Shown here: positions 41,992-49,833 of the stretch, one piece after another
Numbering within the stretch: the first letter of the stretch is position 1
Layout: every line of letters begins with the position of its first letter
From: Streptosporangium brasiliense
GTDB taxonomy: Bacteria > Actinomycetota > Actinomycetes > Streptosporangiales > Streptosporangiaceae
NCBI RefSeq assembly: GCF_030811595.1
Contig: NZ_JAUSRB010000002.1
Location: 3,658,001-3,722,000 of the forward strand
Direction: 5' to 3'
Length of the DNA stretch: 64,000 nt
Translations under genes and position numbers: made by a program
The notes under the pieces: generated by a model
What the model was told of the DNA's origin: nothing
The model's database searches: none
What the model saw: only the letters and a program-made list of their open reading frames with translations

Positions 41992-42826
41992 GATCCAAGA
42001 CTGGCACATTCCGTTCCGGCGGTGCCGGCAGGGGCATCCGCGCGGGCCCGGCGGACGCGGCCGGGGCGGGCGGGAGCATGGCGGACGCGGCCGGGGTGGA
42101 CGGGATCGCGGCGGACGGGACCGCGACGGACCGGGCCGTACGGCGGGCGCGTTCGCGCAGGATGGTCCGGAGCACCCGCAGGCCGTCCCGTACGGCGTGC
42201 AGGTTGCTGACACCGTGGATGCGGCAGCGCTCGTGGCTGGGGACCTCGCGGATCACGAGGCCGGCCCGGGCGGCGCGGACGTTCATCAGGGTCTCGATCT
42301 CGAAACCGTCGCAGTCGAGGGCGAGGGCGCCGAGATGGCGTGCCCAGAACGCGTTGTAGCCATAGCACAGGTCGGTGTAGCGGGTGCCGTACAGCAGGTT
42401 GGTCACCAGGGTGAGCATCCGGTTGCCGAGCGAGCGGGTGGGGCTGATGTCGTCGGAGCCGCCTCCGGGGGCGTAACGGGAGCCCTTGGCGAAGTCGGCG
42501 CCCTCGACCAGCGTGGTCACGAAGGCGATGATCTCCCGGCCGTCGGTGGACCCGTCGGCGTCGATCATGACGATGATGTCGCCGGTGGCGGCGGCGAACC
42601 CCTCGGTGAGGGCGTTGCCCTTGCCCCGGCGGGTCTGGGTGACGACGCGCAGGCCGGGACGGAGGGCTCTGGCGACGGCGACGGTGTCGTCGGTGGAGTT
42701 GCCGTCGACGAGGACGACCTCGTCGATCCAGGCGGGCAGGGTCGCGAAGACGTGTGGCAGGTTGGCGGCTTCGTTCAGAGCGGGGACCACCACGCTGACA
42801 CTTGCGGTGAACGGGGTGTCGGTCAT
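41918..42826 (-). CDS. glycosyltransferase family 2 (dolichyl-phosphate mannosyltransferase-like)
   Basis: A 302-aa enzyme. The GT-A domain (about residues 1-230) begins ASVSVVVPALNEAANLPHVF. It includes VVLVDGNSTDDTVAVARAL, the DxD-type metal motif in IIVMIDADGSTDGRE, KGSRYAPGGGSDDISPTRS and CYGYNAFWARHLGALALDCD. There are no C-terminal membrane helices. The last ~70 residues are Ala/Pro/Arg repeats that overlap the reductase start and are probably disordered. It would transfer a sugar from a nucleotide to polyprenyl phosphate at the inner membrane face. The second 31-codon gene lies 216 bases upstream. Confidence 0.88.
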   Translation of the reverse strand: MTDTPFTASVSVVVPALNEAANLPHVFATLPAWIDEVVLVDGNSTDDTVAVARALRPGLRVVTQTRRGKGNALTEGFAAATGDIIVMIDADGSTDGREIIAFVTTLVEGADFAKGSRYAPGGGSDDISPTRSLGNRMLTLVTNLLYGTRYTDLCYGYNAFWARHLGALALDCDGFEIETLMNVRAARAGLVIREVPSHERCRIHGVSNLHAVRDGLRVLRTILRERARRTARSVAVPSAAIPSTPAASAMLPPAPAASAGPARMPLPAPPERNVPVLDHALHSGGGRGRRRDHRRKAVPERA

Positions 42827-43042
42827 GGAGACAAGGTCCGCCGGGATGCCTGCAGGCCGCTTGACGGCCTCTTGCAGGGAGTGATCTCGCTCCTTGCAGC
42901 GCGAGATCCCGGTCTCCGCGGCGCGGGTGGTCTCCGCGGCGCGGGTGCCGGGCTCCCTCGCGGGGGCGGGCTCGGGGACCGGCGGTGGGGGTGTCCGGCG
43001 GGGAGCGCCGGTCGACTCTCCGCCGTCGGCCTGTCCCGGCTG

Positions 43043-43138
43043 TCAGAAAGGCAGTTGCCTGCCTGAGGGGCTCCGCAGGTCGAGCGGGGCCGGCTCACGC
43101 GGTGGACGCGGACGTTGGATGACCTGAATCCTTTTCAC
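43043..43138 (-). CDS. 31-aa Pro/Arg-rich small protein, copy 2
   Basis: GTG at 43136-43138 to TGA at 43043-43045, 31 codons. GAAGGGAG lies 7 bases upstream of the GTG. The peptide starts MKRIQVIQRPRPPREPAP and ends LDLRSPSGRQLPF. It matches copy 1 (12815-12910) at 22 of 31 residues with many silent codon differences, including a Gly and two Pro/Arg blocks. The conserved core is PRPPR-x-PAPLDLR-[ST]-PSGR-x-LPF. It lies upstream of the GT2 gene on the same strand but is separated by 216 bases of Pro-codon-rich DNA. The function is unknown. Confidence 0.8.
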   Translation of the reverse strand: MKRIQVIQRPRPPREPAPLDLRSPSGRQLPF

Positions 43139-43198
43139 GGTCGCGCTCCCTTCTGGGCTTGATCAACGGGTGCTACCCATGTGAAGCCCAAGAATCAC

Positions 43199-43483
43199 CT
43201 ATCTGCGTATCACATGAAGCACACTAGCCACACGTTCCGCAGCCGTGGCGACATCTTCGGCATGTCCGATGCGTCCGGCCCAGGACAGCCAGAACCACCA
43301 TTCGCCGTCCGCCTCGTGGGCGGCGAGGACGTCCTCCGTCCTGGCCGGGACCATCGGATTGATCACGTGAAGGCGGGGGAAGAGCCCCGCGGGAGCTTTC
43401 AGACGCACCTGGAACGAGTGCGCCTCCAGTTGGGCGGCTAGCCGTCGTAGATGGTCGACGGCCTCGCCGTGCTCTGCCGTCAT
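43199..43483 (-). CDS. conserved small protein, divergent to an XRE regulator
   Basis: A 94-aa soluble protein. The ATG at 43483 has AGGAG 8 bases upstream. It begins MTAEHGEAVDHLRRLAAQLE, a helix, followed by a beta-rich part: FQVRLKAPAGLFPRLHVINP, then ADGEWWFWLSWAGRIGHAED and a C-terminal helix VATAAERVASVLHVIRR. Proteins of this type are often found next to XRE regulators in Streptomyces and relatives and have no assigned function. It is separated by 226 bases from the divergent XRE gene. Confidence 0.78.
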   Translation of the reverse strand: MTAEHGEAVDHLRRLAAQLEAHSFQVRLKAPAGLFPRLHVINPMVPARTEDVLAAHEADGEWWFWLSWAGRIGHAEDVATAAERVASVLHVIRR

Positions 43484-43708
43484 CCGGATCACTCCTGGCG
43501 GGCGATGGGGGCTTTCCAGCAGAGTGCGGTTTTACGGCAGGTCAGGCAATCGGCCCCGCTTCAGACCGGGGTGGGGATCAGTGGAATAGACCGGAAACTC
43601 ACCGATGTTCCGTGGAAAACCCGCGGATAAAGGGAATGCAATGCACAGGCACGCTTACGCTGTGGTGCGCTCTCGTTAATCTTGTGTGAACAGCGACCGG
43701 GAGGCGCC

Positions 43709-45142
43709 GTGGCCCGAGGTGAGCATTCGCCCGCGTGTGCGCGTCGCTGGCGCGGGCAGGCCGAGGCCCGCCAGTGGACGCTCTGGCAGACCACCCAGGC
43801 CATCCACGGCTGCTGCGGGGTGAGCCTGCTCAAGGCGCACCGGCTGGCCCGGGGATGGTCGGCCAGGCAGTCGGTCCAGGAGCTGGAGGAGCTGTGCGAG
43901 CGCCAGGGGCTCGGCGCGGCGCGGGCCAGCATCGACCTGCTCAACGCCTGGGAGAACAACCGGGCCAGGCCCCGGCCGCAGACCATCGACCTGCTGGCGC
44001 GGCTCTACCGGGCCAACGCGGTACGGCTCGGCCTGGCCGGCGACTACTGCGAGGACGACGGCGGGGTCAAGATCGTGGTCGTCTCCGGCGCCGAGGGCCG
44101 CTCGCCGTACCAGGCGGAGGAGCGGATCGACGACGACATGGAGCGCCGCGCGCTGTTCCACCACGCGCTGCTCGGCTCGCGGTTCGCGATGAGCGGACGG
44201 CTGCTCGCCGAGGTCGAGCGGACCCGCCAGGACCTGGACCGCACGCTCGCCGTCGCCACCGTCTCCGAGGAGCAGCTCGACCGGCTCGACGAGCAGGTGC
44301 TGCGCTACCGCCGCGAATACATCACCAGCGCCCCGCTGCCGATGCTCTACCGGCTGATGCTGGAGCTGTCGGACGTGCGGACGCTCTCGGCCGCCCGCCA
44401 GCCCGCGATGGCCCAGCGCCGCCTGCTCAACGCCACCGTGATGCTCGCGCTGCTGTCGGCCGACGCGCTGATGAAGCTCGGCGACACCCGTCAGGCGCAC
44501 GCCTGGTACGGCACCGCCCGCACCGCCTCCGACGACATGGGCGATCTGCGGCTGCGCGCCCTGGTCCGGGCGCAGCAGGCGATGCTCCCCTATTACTACG
44601 GCGACCTGGCCGAGACCGTACGGCTCGCCCGCGAGGCCCGGATGCTCGCCGGGAGCGCGCCCAGCTCCCCGGCGGCGCTCGGCGCGGCGGCGGAGGCGCG
44701 GGCGCTGGCCAGGATGGGCGAGCACAAGGCCGCCAGGATCGCGCTGGCGGAGGCCGAGCGGATCTTCGCCAGGATGCCCCCGGAGGGCCACGACCACCTG
44801 GCCTTCCGCTTCTCGGAGCGGCGGCTGCAGTTCTACCGGATCGGCACTCTGATCGAGCTGGGCGAGGACGTCGACTGGACGCCCGGCCCCTCCGGCCCCT
44901 ACGCCATCGACCCGGTGCTCATCCTGCTCGACCAGGCCGCGCACCTGATCCGCGGCGGCAAGGTCGAGGACGCCTGCCATCTGGCCCAGAAGGCCCTGCT
45001 CCAGGTGCCGCCGGAGCACCGCACCTCCATCGTGGTCAACCGTGCCCGGGCGCTGCTGACGGAGGTGCCGCCCGGCCGGCACAAGGCGGTGGCGGTGCGC
45101 CGCCTGAGCGAACTGCTCGCCGACGCCACGCCGGTCAGCTGA
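43709..45142 (+). CDS. XRE-type regulator with helical (TPR-like) C-terminus
   Basis: A 477-aa protein. GTG at 43709 has GGGAGG 4 bases upstream. Residues about 25-110 hold a helix-turn-helix of actinomycete type (SLLKAHRLARGWSARQSVQE, NAWENNRARPRPQTIDLLAR). The rest is helical repeat (ALLSADALMKLGDTRQAHAW, LARMGEHKAARIALAEAERI). This two-part layout is common in large families of pleiotropic regulators in Streptosporangiaceae that pair with small neighbouring genes. It overlaps the phosphotransferase gene by one base (TGATG), so they form an operon. Confidence 0.85.
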   Translation: MARGEHSPACARRWRGQAEARQWTLWQTTQAIHGCCGVSLLKAHRLARGWSARQSVQELEELCERQGLGAARASIDLLNAWENNRARPRPQTIDLLARLYRANAVRLGLAGDYCEDDGGVKIVVVSGAEGRSPYQAEERIDDDMERRALFHHALLGSRFAMSGRLLAEVERTRQDLDRTLAVATVSEEQLDRLDEQVLRYRREYITSAPLPMLYRLMLELSDVRTLSAARQPAMAQRRLLNATVMLALLSADALMKLGDTRQAHAWYGTARTASDDMGDLRLRALVRAQQAMLPYYYGDLAETVRLAREARMLAGSAPSSPAALGAAAEARALARMGEHKAARIALAEAERIFARMPPEGHDHLAFRFSERRLQFYRIGTLIELGEDVDWTPGPSGPYAIDPVLILLDQAAHLIRGGKVEDACHLAQKALLQVPPEHRTSIVVNRARALLTEVPPGRHKAVAVRRLSELLADATPVS

Positions 45143-46047
45143 TGGGCCCGCTCGCGGAGGAGGCGTTCACGGTCCTGCGCGAAGTCTGCGAGGACCTCGG
45201 GATCGACCACAGGGACGCCGAGCTGCTGCGGGTGCGCAGCAACGCCGTCTTCAAGCTGCGCAGCGAGATCGTGGTCCGGATCGCCACCGCGCCCAACGCG
45301 CTGACCCGCCTGCCGGTCGTGCTCGCGGTGGCCCGCTGGCTGGCCCAGCAGGGCTTCCCCGCGGTGCGCCCGGCCGACGAGATCTCCGAGCAGCCCGTGG
45401 TCCACGACGGAAGGGTCGTCACGTTCTGGCACTACGTCCCGGCCAGCGGCCGTCCCACCACCACGGAGCTGGGCGAGATCCTGCGCAGTCTGCACCTGCT
45501 GCCGGTGCCGCCGGTGGCGCTGAAGCGGTTCGCCGACCCGCTGTCGGAGGTGCGCCGCGCCGTGGACCGCTCCGAGGAGCTCACCGCCTGCCAGCGGGCC
45601 TGGCTGCGCGACCGCATCGCGGAGCTGACCGAGCGCTGGGCGGGCCTGGGCATGGACGGCTCCCCGGTGCTGCTGCACGGCGACGCCTGGATCGACAACC
45701 TGCTGCGCTGCACCGACGGGCACGTGGTGCTCTGCGACTGGGACGGCGTCGCGGTCGGGCCGCGCGAGTGGGACCTGGTCCACACCTACCACGGCCAGCG
45801 CCGCTTCGGCCTGACGGCCGCGGACGTGGACGCCTTCGCCGACGCCTACGGCAGCGACCTGCGCTCGTGGCCGGGATACTCCACCCTCATGGAGGTCCGG
45901 GACATGTACGCCGTGGGCATCCACATCCGCAACGCCGGAGCCGACCCCTTCTCCCGCCGCGAACTGCCCCGAAGACTCGATTCCCTCACACGAGGTGAGC
46001 AACATGCCCGGTGGTACATGGCCGAACCCGTTAGTGTCTCCCAGTAA
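45142..46047 (+). CDS. aminoglycoside phosphotransferase family kinase
   Basis: A 301-aa APH-fold protein. The Brenner motif HGDAWIDN (residues 179-186) holds the catalytic Asp, and the metal-binding DWDG follows at 199-202. The N-lobe is short, with RSNAVFKLRSEIVVRIATA carrying the ATP-binding strand; the usual Lys is replaced by Arg. Members phosphorylate antibiotics, choline-like alcohols or other small molecules. The substrate is unknown, and resistance should not be assumed. It is translationally coupled to the XRE gene. Confidence 0.86.
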   Translation: MGPLAEEAFTVLREVCEDLGIDHRDAELLRVRSNAVFKLRSEIVVRIATAPNALTRLPVVLAVARWLAQQGFPAVRPADEISEQPVVHDGRVVTFWHYVPASGRPTTTELGEILRSLHLLPVPPVALKRFADPLSEVRRAVDRSEELTACQRAWLRDRIAELTERWAGLGMDGSPVLLHGDAWIDNLLRCTDGHVVLCDWDGVAVGPREWDLVHTYHGQRRFGLTAADVDAFADAYGSDLRSWPGYSTLMEVRDMYAVGIHIRNAGADPFSRRELPRRLDSLTRGEQHARWYMAEPVSVSQ

Positions 46048-46071
46048 AAAATCTTGAACGGGGGCAGAACG

Positions 46072-46506
46072 GTGCCGAAGGCAACACTTCGCCATACCTT
46101 CCACGTCCGCAACACTCCGGAGGCGCTCCGCGCGCACCTGAGCCAGCCGCAGAGCTATGTCGGGCTCTCCCCGCTGGTCGTCGCGGTCAAGGACATCCAG
46201 CAGGACGGAGAGGAGACCCGCTACACCTCGGTCGAGCGCTTCAGGTTCCTCGGCCTGGTCAACTACGACAACCTGATCAAGGTGACGCTGCGCAGCACGC
46301 CGCAGACCGTGGAGGGGAAGGTGAACAGTCCCGGCGGGGTGCGGCTGGACTACCGCTTCGCCCTCGCCGGGAAGGACGGCGGGACCGAGGTCGAGGACAC
46401 GCTCGTGGTGCACGCCTGGAACGGCCCGCTGCTGGGCTACGCGGCGAAGAAAGCCCGCCAGGTGCAGCTCGCCCGTGCCGGGATCCTCGCCTCACGCCTA
46501 GGCTGA
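46072..46506 (+). CDS. SRPBCC (START-like) family protein
   Basis: A 144-aa START/Bet v1-like protein. GTG at 46072 is taken as start; a TTG at 46054 is in frame. The sequence ATLRHTFHVRNTPEALRAHL is followed by the strands ETRYTSVERFRFLGLVNYDN and VRLDYRFALAGKDGGTEVED, and a C-terminal helix closes the cavity. Such proteins bind hydrophobic ligands or act as cyclases/aromatases. It is 5 bases upstream of the IclR gene on the same strand. Confidence 0.78.
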   Translation: MPKATLRHTFHVRNTPEALRAHLSQPQSYVGLSPLVVAVKDIQQDGEETRYTSVERFRFLGLVNYDNLIKVTLRSTPQTVEGKVNSPGGVRLDYRFALAGKDGGTEVEDTLVVHAWNGPLLGYAAKKARQVQLARAGILASRLG

Positions 46507-46511
46507 GGGAC

Positions 46512-47264
46512 GTGCGGGCGCCGACGGTCACCGGGAAGGTCATGGCCATCCTGGGCGCGTTCCTGCCCGGAGACGCGCGATTGACCCTCACCGAGATCTG
46601 CCGCCGGGCCGAGCTGCCGCCGGCCACCGGGCACCGGCTGGTCAGGGAGCTGACCGACGGGGGTTTCGTGGAGCGGCTGCCCGACGGGTCCTACCGGGTC
46701 GGGATGCGGTTGTGGCAGATCGGCGCCCAGGCGGCCGAGCCGCGCGAGCTGCGCGAGCTGGCCCTGCCGTACATGGAGGACCTCTACGCCGCCACCCGGG
46801 AGAACGTGCAGCTCGCCGTGCTCCGCGGCGATCGGGCGCTGTATGTGGAGCGGCTGCGCGGGCCCACGTCCGTGCCGATCGTCTCGCGGGTGGCGGGAGA
46901 GCTGCCGCTGCACGCCACCGCCGTCGGCAAGGTGCTGCTGGCCTTCGCCGGACCCGAGACCGTGGAGCGGGTGCTGGCCGGTGGGCTCACCGCGCACACG
47001 CCCAGCACGGTGGTGGATCCGGTGCGGCTCCGGGCCGAGCTGCGGGAGATCCAGCGGACCGGCGTCGCCTGCACCCAGGAGGAGATGTCGCTGGGCACCT
47101 GCTCGGTCGCGGTGCCGGTGCGTGGGCCCGGCGACCGGGTGGTGGCGGCGCTGTCGCTGGTGGCCTGGCGGCACAGCGCCGACCTGCGGCGGCTGGCCCC
47201 CGCGGTGCTGACCGCCGCCGGTGCGCTCTCCCGCGACCTGGCCACGGTGTCGCGCCGGCGGTAG
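46512..47264 (+). CDS. IclR family transcriptional regulator
   Basis: A 250-aa regulator. The N-terminal winged helix is VMAILGAFLPGDARLTLTEI, followed by ELPPATGHRLVRELTDGGFV. The effector domain carries LRELALPYMEDLYAATRENV, the LHATAVGKVLLAF motif and the C-terminal GLTAHTP...VAGTQEEMSLGT-like region (ACTQEEMSLGTCSVAVPVRG). IclR proteins of the PobR/PcaR kind control 4-hydroxybenzoate and protocatechuate genes, and pobA-pcaHG lie 2.6 kb away, so this is the best candidate regulator. That link is inference. GTG start at 46512. Confidence 0.92.
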   Translation: MRAPTVTGKVMAILGAFLPGDARLTLTEICRRAELPPATGHRLVRELTDGGFVERLPDGSYRVGMRLWQIGAQAAEPRELRELALPYMEDLYAATRENVQLAVLRGDRALYVERLRGPTSVPIVSRVAGELPLHATAVGKVLLAFAGPETVERVLAGGLTAHTPSTVVDPVRLRAELREIQRTGVACTQEEMSLGTCSVAVPVRGPGDRVVAALSLVAWRHSADLRRLAPAVLTAAGALSRDLATVSRRR

Positions 47265-47400
47265 GGGCGGCGAGCTCGTCGCGGAGCCCCTCCGAGGGGT
47301 GGCCCTTCGGGGGTGACCCTTCGAGGGGCGGCTCTCCGAGGGGCGGCTTCTTGGGGCAAAGCTCTGGGGCGGTTCCTTCGGGGCGGCGCCCTGGGGCGGC

Positions 47401-47426
47401 GGCCACCACCGGCCCGGGTGGTGGCC
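47401..47426. terminator. convergent terminator hairpin
   Basis: GGCCACCACC (47401-47410) pairs perfectly with GGTGGTGGCC (47417-47426) over a 6-base loop, between the convergent IclR and reductase genes. The upstream spacer 47265-47400 holds a series of GAGGGGYGGC-like repeats and no gene. Confidence 0.7.
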
Positions 47427-47438
47427 GTCCCGGCCTGC

Positions 47439-47987
47439 TCAGGCGCCGGCCGTCCGGTAGGTGAGGACGACGACACCGGAGTCGAAGGTGGTGCTGTCGG
47501 CCAGTTCGACGGGGGTGGCGCTGCCGGGGCGGAACAGGGGCTCGCCCTCGCCCTTGATGACGGGGTAGATCCAGACGCGGTATTCGTCCAGCAGGCCGTG
47601 CCGGGCGAGGTCGTCGGTGAGCCGGCCGTTGCCCCAGATCAGGATGTCCTTGCCGTCCTGCTCCTTGAGCTTGGTGACCTGGGCGGCCAGGTCGTCTCCG
47701 GGGATCACGACCGTGGGGGCCCAGGCGCCGGTCTCGACCGGCTGGGAGGCGACGACGTATTTGGTGATGCCGTTGACGTGGTCGGCGTAGGGGTTGCCGC
47801 CCATGTTCGGCCAGGCCTGGGCCATGCCCTCGTAGGTGGTGCGGCCCAGCAGCAGCGCGTCGCACCCGGTGGTCATGGCGAAGGCGTAGGCCATCGCGTC
47901 GTCGCTGTTGTGCTGCATGGACCACAGGTGCGGGTTGTCGATGAAGCCGTCGAGCGTGCTGTAGGTGGAGGCGATGATCTTGCGCAT
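47439..47987 (-). CDS. dihydrofolate-reductase-like (RibD C-terminal) protein
   Basis: A 182-aa RibD-C/DHFR-fold reductase. The ATG at 47987 has AAGGA 8 bases upstream. It begins MRKIIASTYSTLDGFIDNPH, and contains LLLGRTTYEGMAQAWPNMGG, KYVVASQPVETG, DILIWGNGRLTDDLARHGLL and LDEYRVWIYPVIKGEGEPLF. These are typical of the YyaP/YqjQ-like dihydrofolate reductase family. NADPH-dependent reduction of a pterin-like or unknown compound is expected. It is monocistronic. Confidence 0.9.
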   Translation of the reverse strand: MRKIIASTYSTLDGFIDNPHLWSMQHNSDDAMAYAFAMTTGCDALLLGRTTYEGMAQAWPNMGGNPYADHVNGITKYVVASQPVETGAWAPTVVIPGDDLAAQVTKLKEQDGKDILIWGNGRLTDDLARHGLLDEYRVWIYPVIKGEGEPLFRPGSATPVELADSTTFDSGVVVLTYRTAGA

Positions 47988-48187
47988 CTCGGGGGTCCTT
48001 CCCGGGTCACGGTGATCGACCGACATGGACGGTGTGATCACTGTCGCTGGATGTGAAGCGTCTTCACTGAACTTTCTGGGAGTCGGAGGGGGGAGCGATG
48101 CCATGCCCCCGGCCCGGGGGCGTCGGCCGGCCTCGGCGCCGGTCACGCCGGCCCGTCCCGCCCGCTCGCCCGCCACCGCTGCGGCGA

Positions 48188-48263
48188 GCGGCAGGAGCGC
48201 GGCAGGAGCGCGGCAGGAGTGTGGCAGGAGTGTGACCGGAGCGCGGCTGGAGTGCGGCTGGGA
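48188..48263. repeat. 11-bp tandem repeat, seven units
   Basis: Units such as GCGGCAGGAGC repeat with small changes from 48188 to 48263. This is one unit per DNA turn. It lies just downstream of the AHSA1 gene. The rest of 47988-48278 holds no supported gene. Confidence 0.7.
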
Positions 48264-48278
48264 TCGCTCCGCGGGGCG

Positions 48279-49151
48279 TCACCGAACGGTGGCCTCCTCG
48301 GCGGCCGCCCCTTCCGGGGCGTCCAGCCAGATCGGGCGCCAGTCGGCCAGCTCGTGGAAGCGGCGCAGCTCGGCGATGCCGCTGAGCCAGCCCATCCAGG
48401 TGGCGTAGGGCGCCTGCCCGGTGCTGAAGCCGCTCTGCACGAAGGTGAGCCGGGTCCCGCCGCCGGAGTCCTCCAGCTCCCAGGTGGTGACGCCGTAGTC
48501 GGCCCAGTCGACCGACAGCGTGCGGCCGGGGTCGAGGTCGATGATCTTCGCGGCCTGGCCTGCCTCGAAGCCGCCCATGGCGAAGCGCCCGCCGACGTGG
48601 GGCTCGATCTCGATGGGGAAGCCGAACCAGCGGCTGACCTTGCCGGAGTCGACGAGGGAGTCGTAGACCGCCTCCCGCGACGCGTCGATGATGACCTCTT
48701 CCCGGAGCCGCGCGGAGGTGAAGTCGCACATCGGGGTGAGGGGGCGGCCTTCGAGGTGGTCGACCAGGTTGGCGACGGCCAGCGCCCAGAAGGTCTGCAG
48801 CACGCCCCGGATGCTGGCGCCGGTGACGACGTGCTGGAAGTCGAAATGGGTCTGCGACAGCGTGATGACGGTCGACTCCGGGCTCTCCTCCGTCAGGCGG
48901 AACTCGACGGCGGTCTCCTCGCCGTCCAGCAGCCAGGCGAAGCGCAGGGTGTGGTCGTCGACGTGCAGGAGGCGTTGGTGGGGCTCCTGGCCCTCAGGAG
49001 TGTGGCGGCCCCAGAACGCGTAGCGGTGCGGCAGGTCGACCTCGGCGTGCTCGGCCAGCCAGACGCGCAGCGCCGCGGGGTCGGTCAGGGCGCGGTGGAC
49101 CTCCTTGGCGGAGGCGGCGACACGGGCGTGCAGGGTCATCGGCTCACTCAC
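48279..49151 (-). CDS. double AHSA1/SRPBCC-domain protein
   Basis: A 290-aa protein with two START-like AHSA1 domains. The first (about 1-140) starts TLHARVAASAKEVHRALTDP and includes LRVWLAEHAEVDLPHRYAFW. The second (about 150-275) has EVIIDASREAVYDSLVDSGK, VSRWFGFPIEIEPHVGGRFA and TRLTFVQSGFSTGQAPYATW. Tandem AHSA1 proteins next to ArsR-type regulators are common and may bind hydrophobic ligands. The ATG at 49151 overlaps the upstream ArsR stop by 8 bases, so they form one operon. Confidence 0.85.
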   Translation of the reverse strand: MSEPMTLHARVAASAKEVHRALTDPAALRVWLAEHAEVDLPHRYAFWGRHTPEGQEPHQRLLHVDDHTLRFAWLLDGEETAVEFRLTEESPESTVITLSQTHFDFQHVVTGASIRGVLQTFWALAVANLVDHLEGRPLTPMCDFTSARLREEVIIDASREAVYDSLVDSGKVSRWFGFPIEIEPHVGGRFAMGGFEAGQAAKIIDLDPGRTLSVDWADYGVTTWELEDSGGGTRLTFVQSGFSTGQAPYATWMGWLSGIAELRRFHELADWRPIWLDAPEGAAAEEATVR

Positions 49152-49701
49152 GGGGCTCTCCTTTGGGGTAGCAGGCGACGGCGAGCTTGAAGGCGTCGCC
49201 TTCGGCGCCGCCGTAGCGGGTGAAAATGTCCCGCAGCGCGGTCTGCAGGTCGTTCAGGAACTCCTGGCGGCGCTCCGGCGGCACGTGGATCTCTCCGGAG
49301 ACGCCGACGGACGGCAGCTCCGGTGCCGTCCGGTCGAGCGCGGCGATGTCGGCCTGGACCTCCTCCATGAGGTCGAGCAGGTAGCCCAGGCTCAGTTCGT
49401 CCTGCGCCCTGCGCAGGCCGATCCGGCCGACCAGGCGGGGCGACAGCCAGTAGGCGCGGGCCCCGGCCTGGTAGATGCCTTCGTGGATGCCGCGCACTCT
49501 GCGCTCGGACACCTGCTCGACCAGACCGGCGTCGACCAGGCGTTTGACGTGGTAGTAGACCCGCTGCGGGGTCTGACCGAGCCGGGCCGCGACCTCGGTG
49601 CAGGTGCGCGGCTCGGCGAGCTGCCGCAGCACCTCGACGCGCTGCGGTTTGAGCAGGGCCTCGGCCTGCTCGATCTGTTCCAGGTACAGGACTTCTCTCA
49701 T
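49144..49701 (-). CDS. ArsR-type winged-helix regulator
   Basis: A 185-aa regulator. The ATG at 49701 begins MREVLYLEQIEQAEALLKPQ, followed by the winged helix RVEVLRQLAEPRTCTEVAAR and LGQTPQRVYYHVKRLVDAGL. The C-terminal half has a helical sensor part with LSLGYLLDLMEEVQADIAAL. No metal-binding Cys cluster is seen. The protein resembles ArsR regulators fused to an AHSA1-linked domain. Its product probably controls the AHSA1 gene and itself. The adjacent AT-rich palindrome is the candidate site. Confidence 0.86.
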   Translation of the reverse strand: MREVLYLEQIEQAEALLKPQRVEVLRQLAEPRTCTEVAARLGQTPQRVYYHVKRLVDAGLVEQVSERRVRGIHEGIYQAGARAYWLSPRLVGRIGLRRAQDELSLGYLLDLMEEVQADIAALDRTAPELPSVGVSGEIHVPPERRQEFLNDLQTALRDIFTRYGGAEGDAFKLAVACYPKGEPRE

Positions 49702-49722
49702 CGCAAAAACAATCTTGTACGT

Positions 49723-49735
49723 AAAATTTAATTTT
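49723..49735. promoter_or_regulatory. AT-rich palindrome upstream of the ArsR gene
   Basis: AAAATTTAATTTT is a perfect 6-bp inverted repeat around one T, 22 bases upstream of the ArsR start. It is an outlier of AT-rich DNA in a GC-rich spacer and lies where a -10 element and operator would be expected. Confidence 0.55.
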
Positions 49736-49773
49736 GTCAATGACTTCCGGACGGCTCGACCGCACTCTCCGGC

Positions 49774-49794
49774 GTCTTCCGCTGAGCGGAAGAC
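49774..49794. promoter_or_regulatory. perfect 21-bp palindrome upstream of pobA
   Basis: GTCTTCCGCTGAGCGGAAGA plus C has 10-bp exact arms around a central G, 39 bases upstream of the pobA ATG. This is a textbook homodimer operator, consistent with an IclR (PobR/PcaR) site. The nearby IclR gene at 46512 is the leading candidate regulator. Confidence 0.7.
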
Positions 49795-49833
49795 CGGGGC
49801 GCGGAGGTCGCGGCGGTGGGGAATGCTCGGCCC

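Noticed and set aside
45142..46047. Antibiotic-resistance assignment for the APH-fold gene
   Set aside because: The fold is shared with many non-resistance kinases and no antibiotic biosynthesis or resistance neighbour is present.
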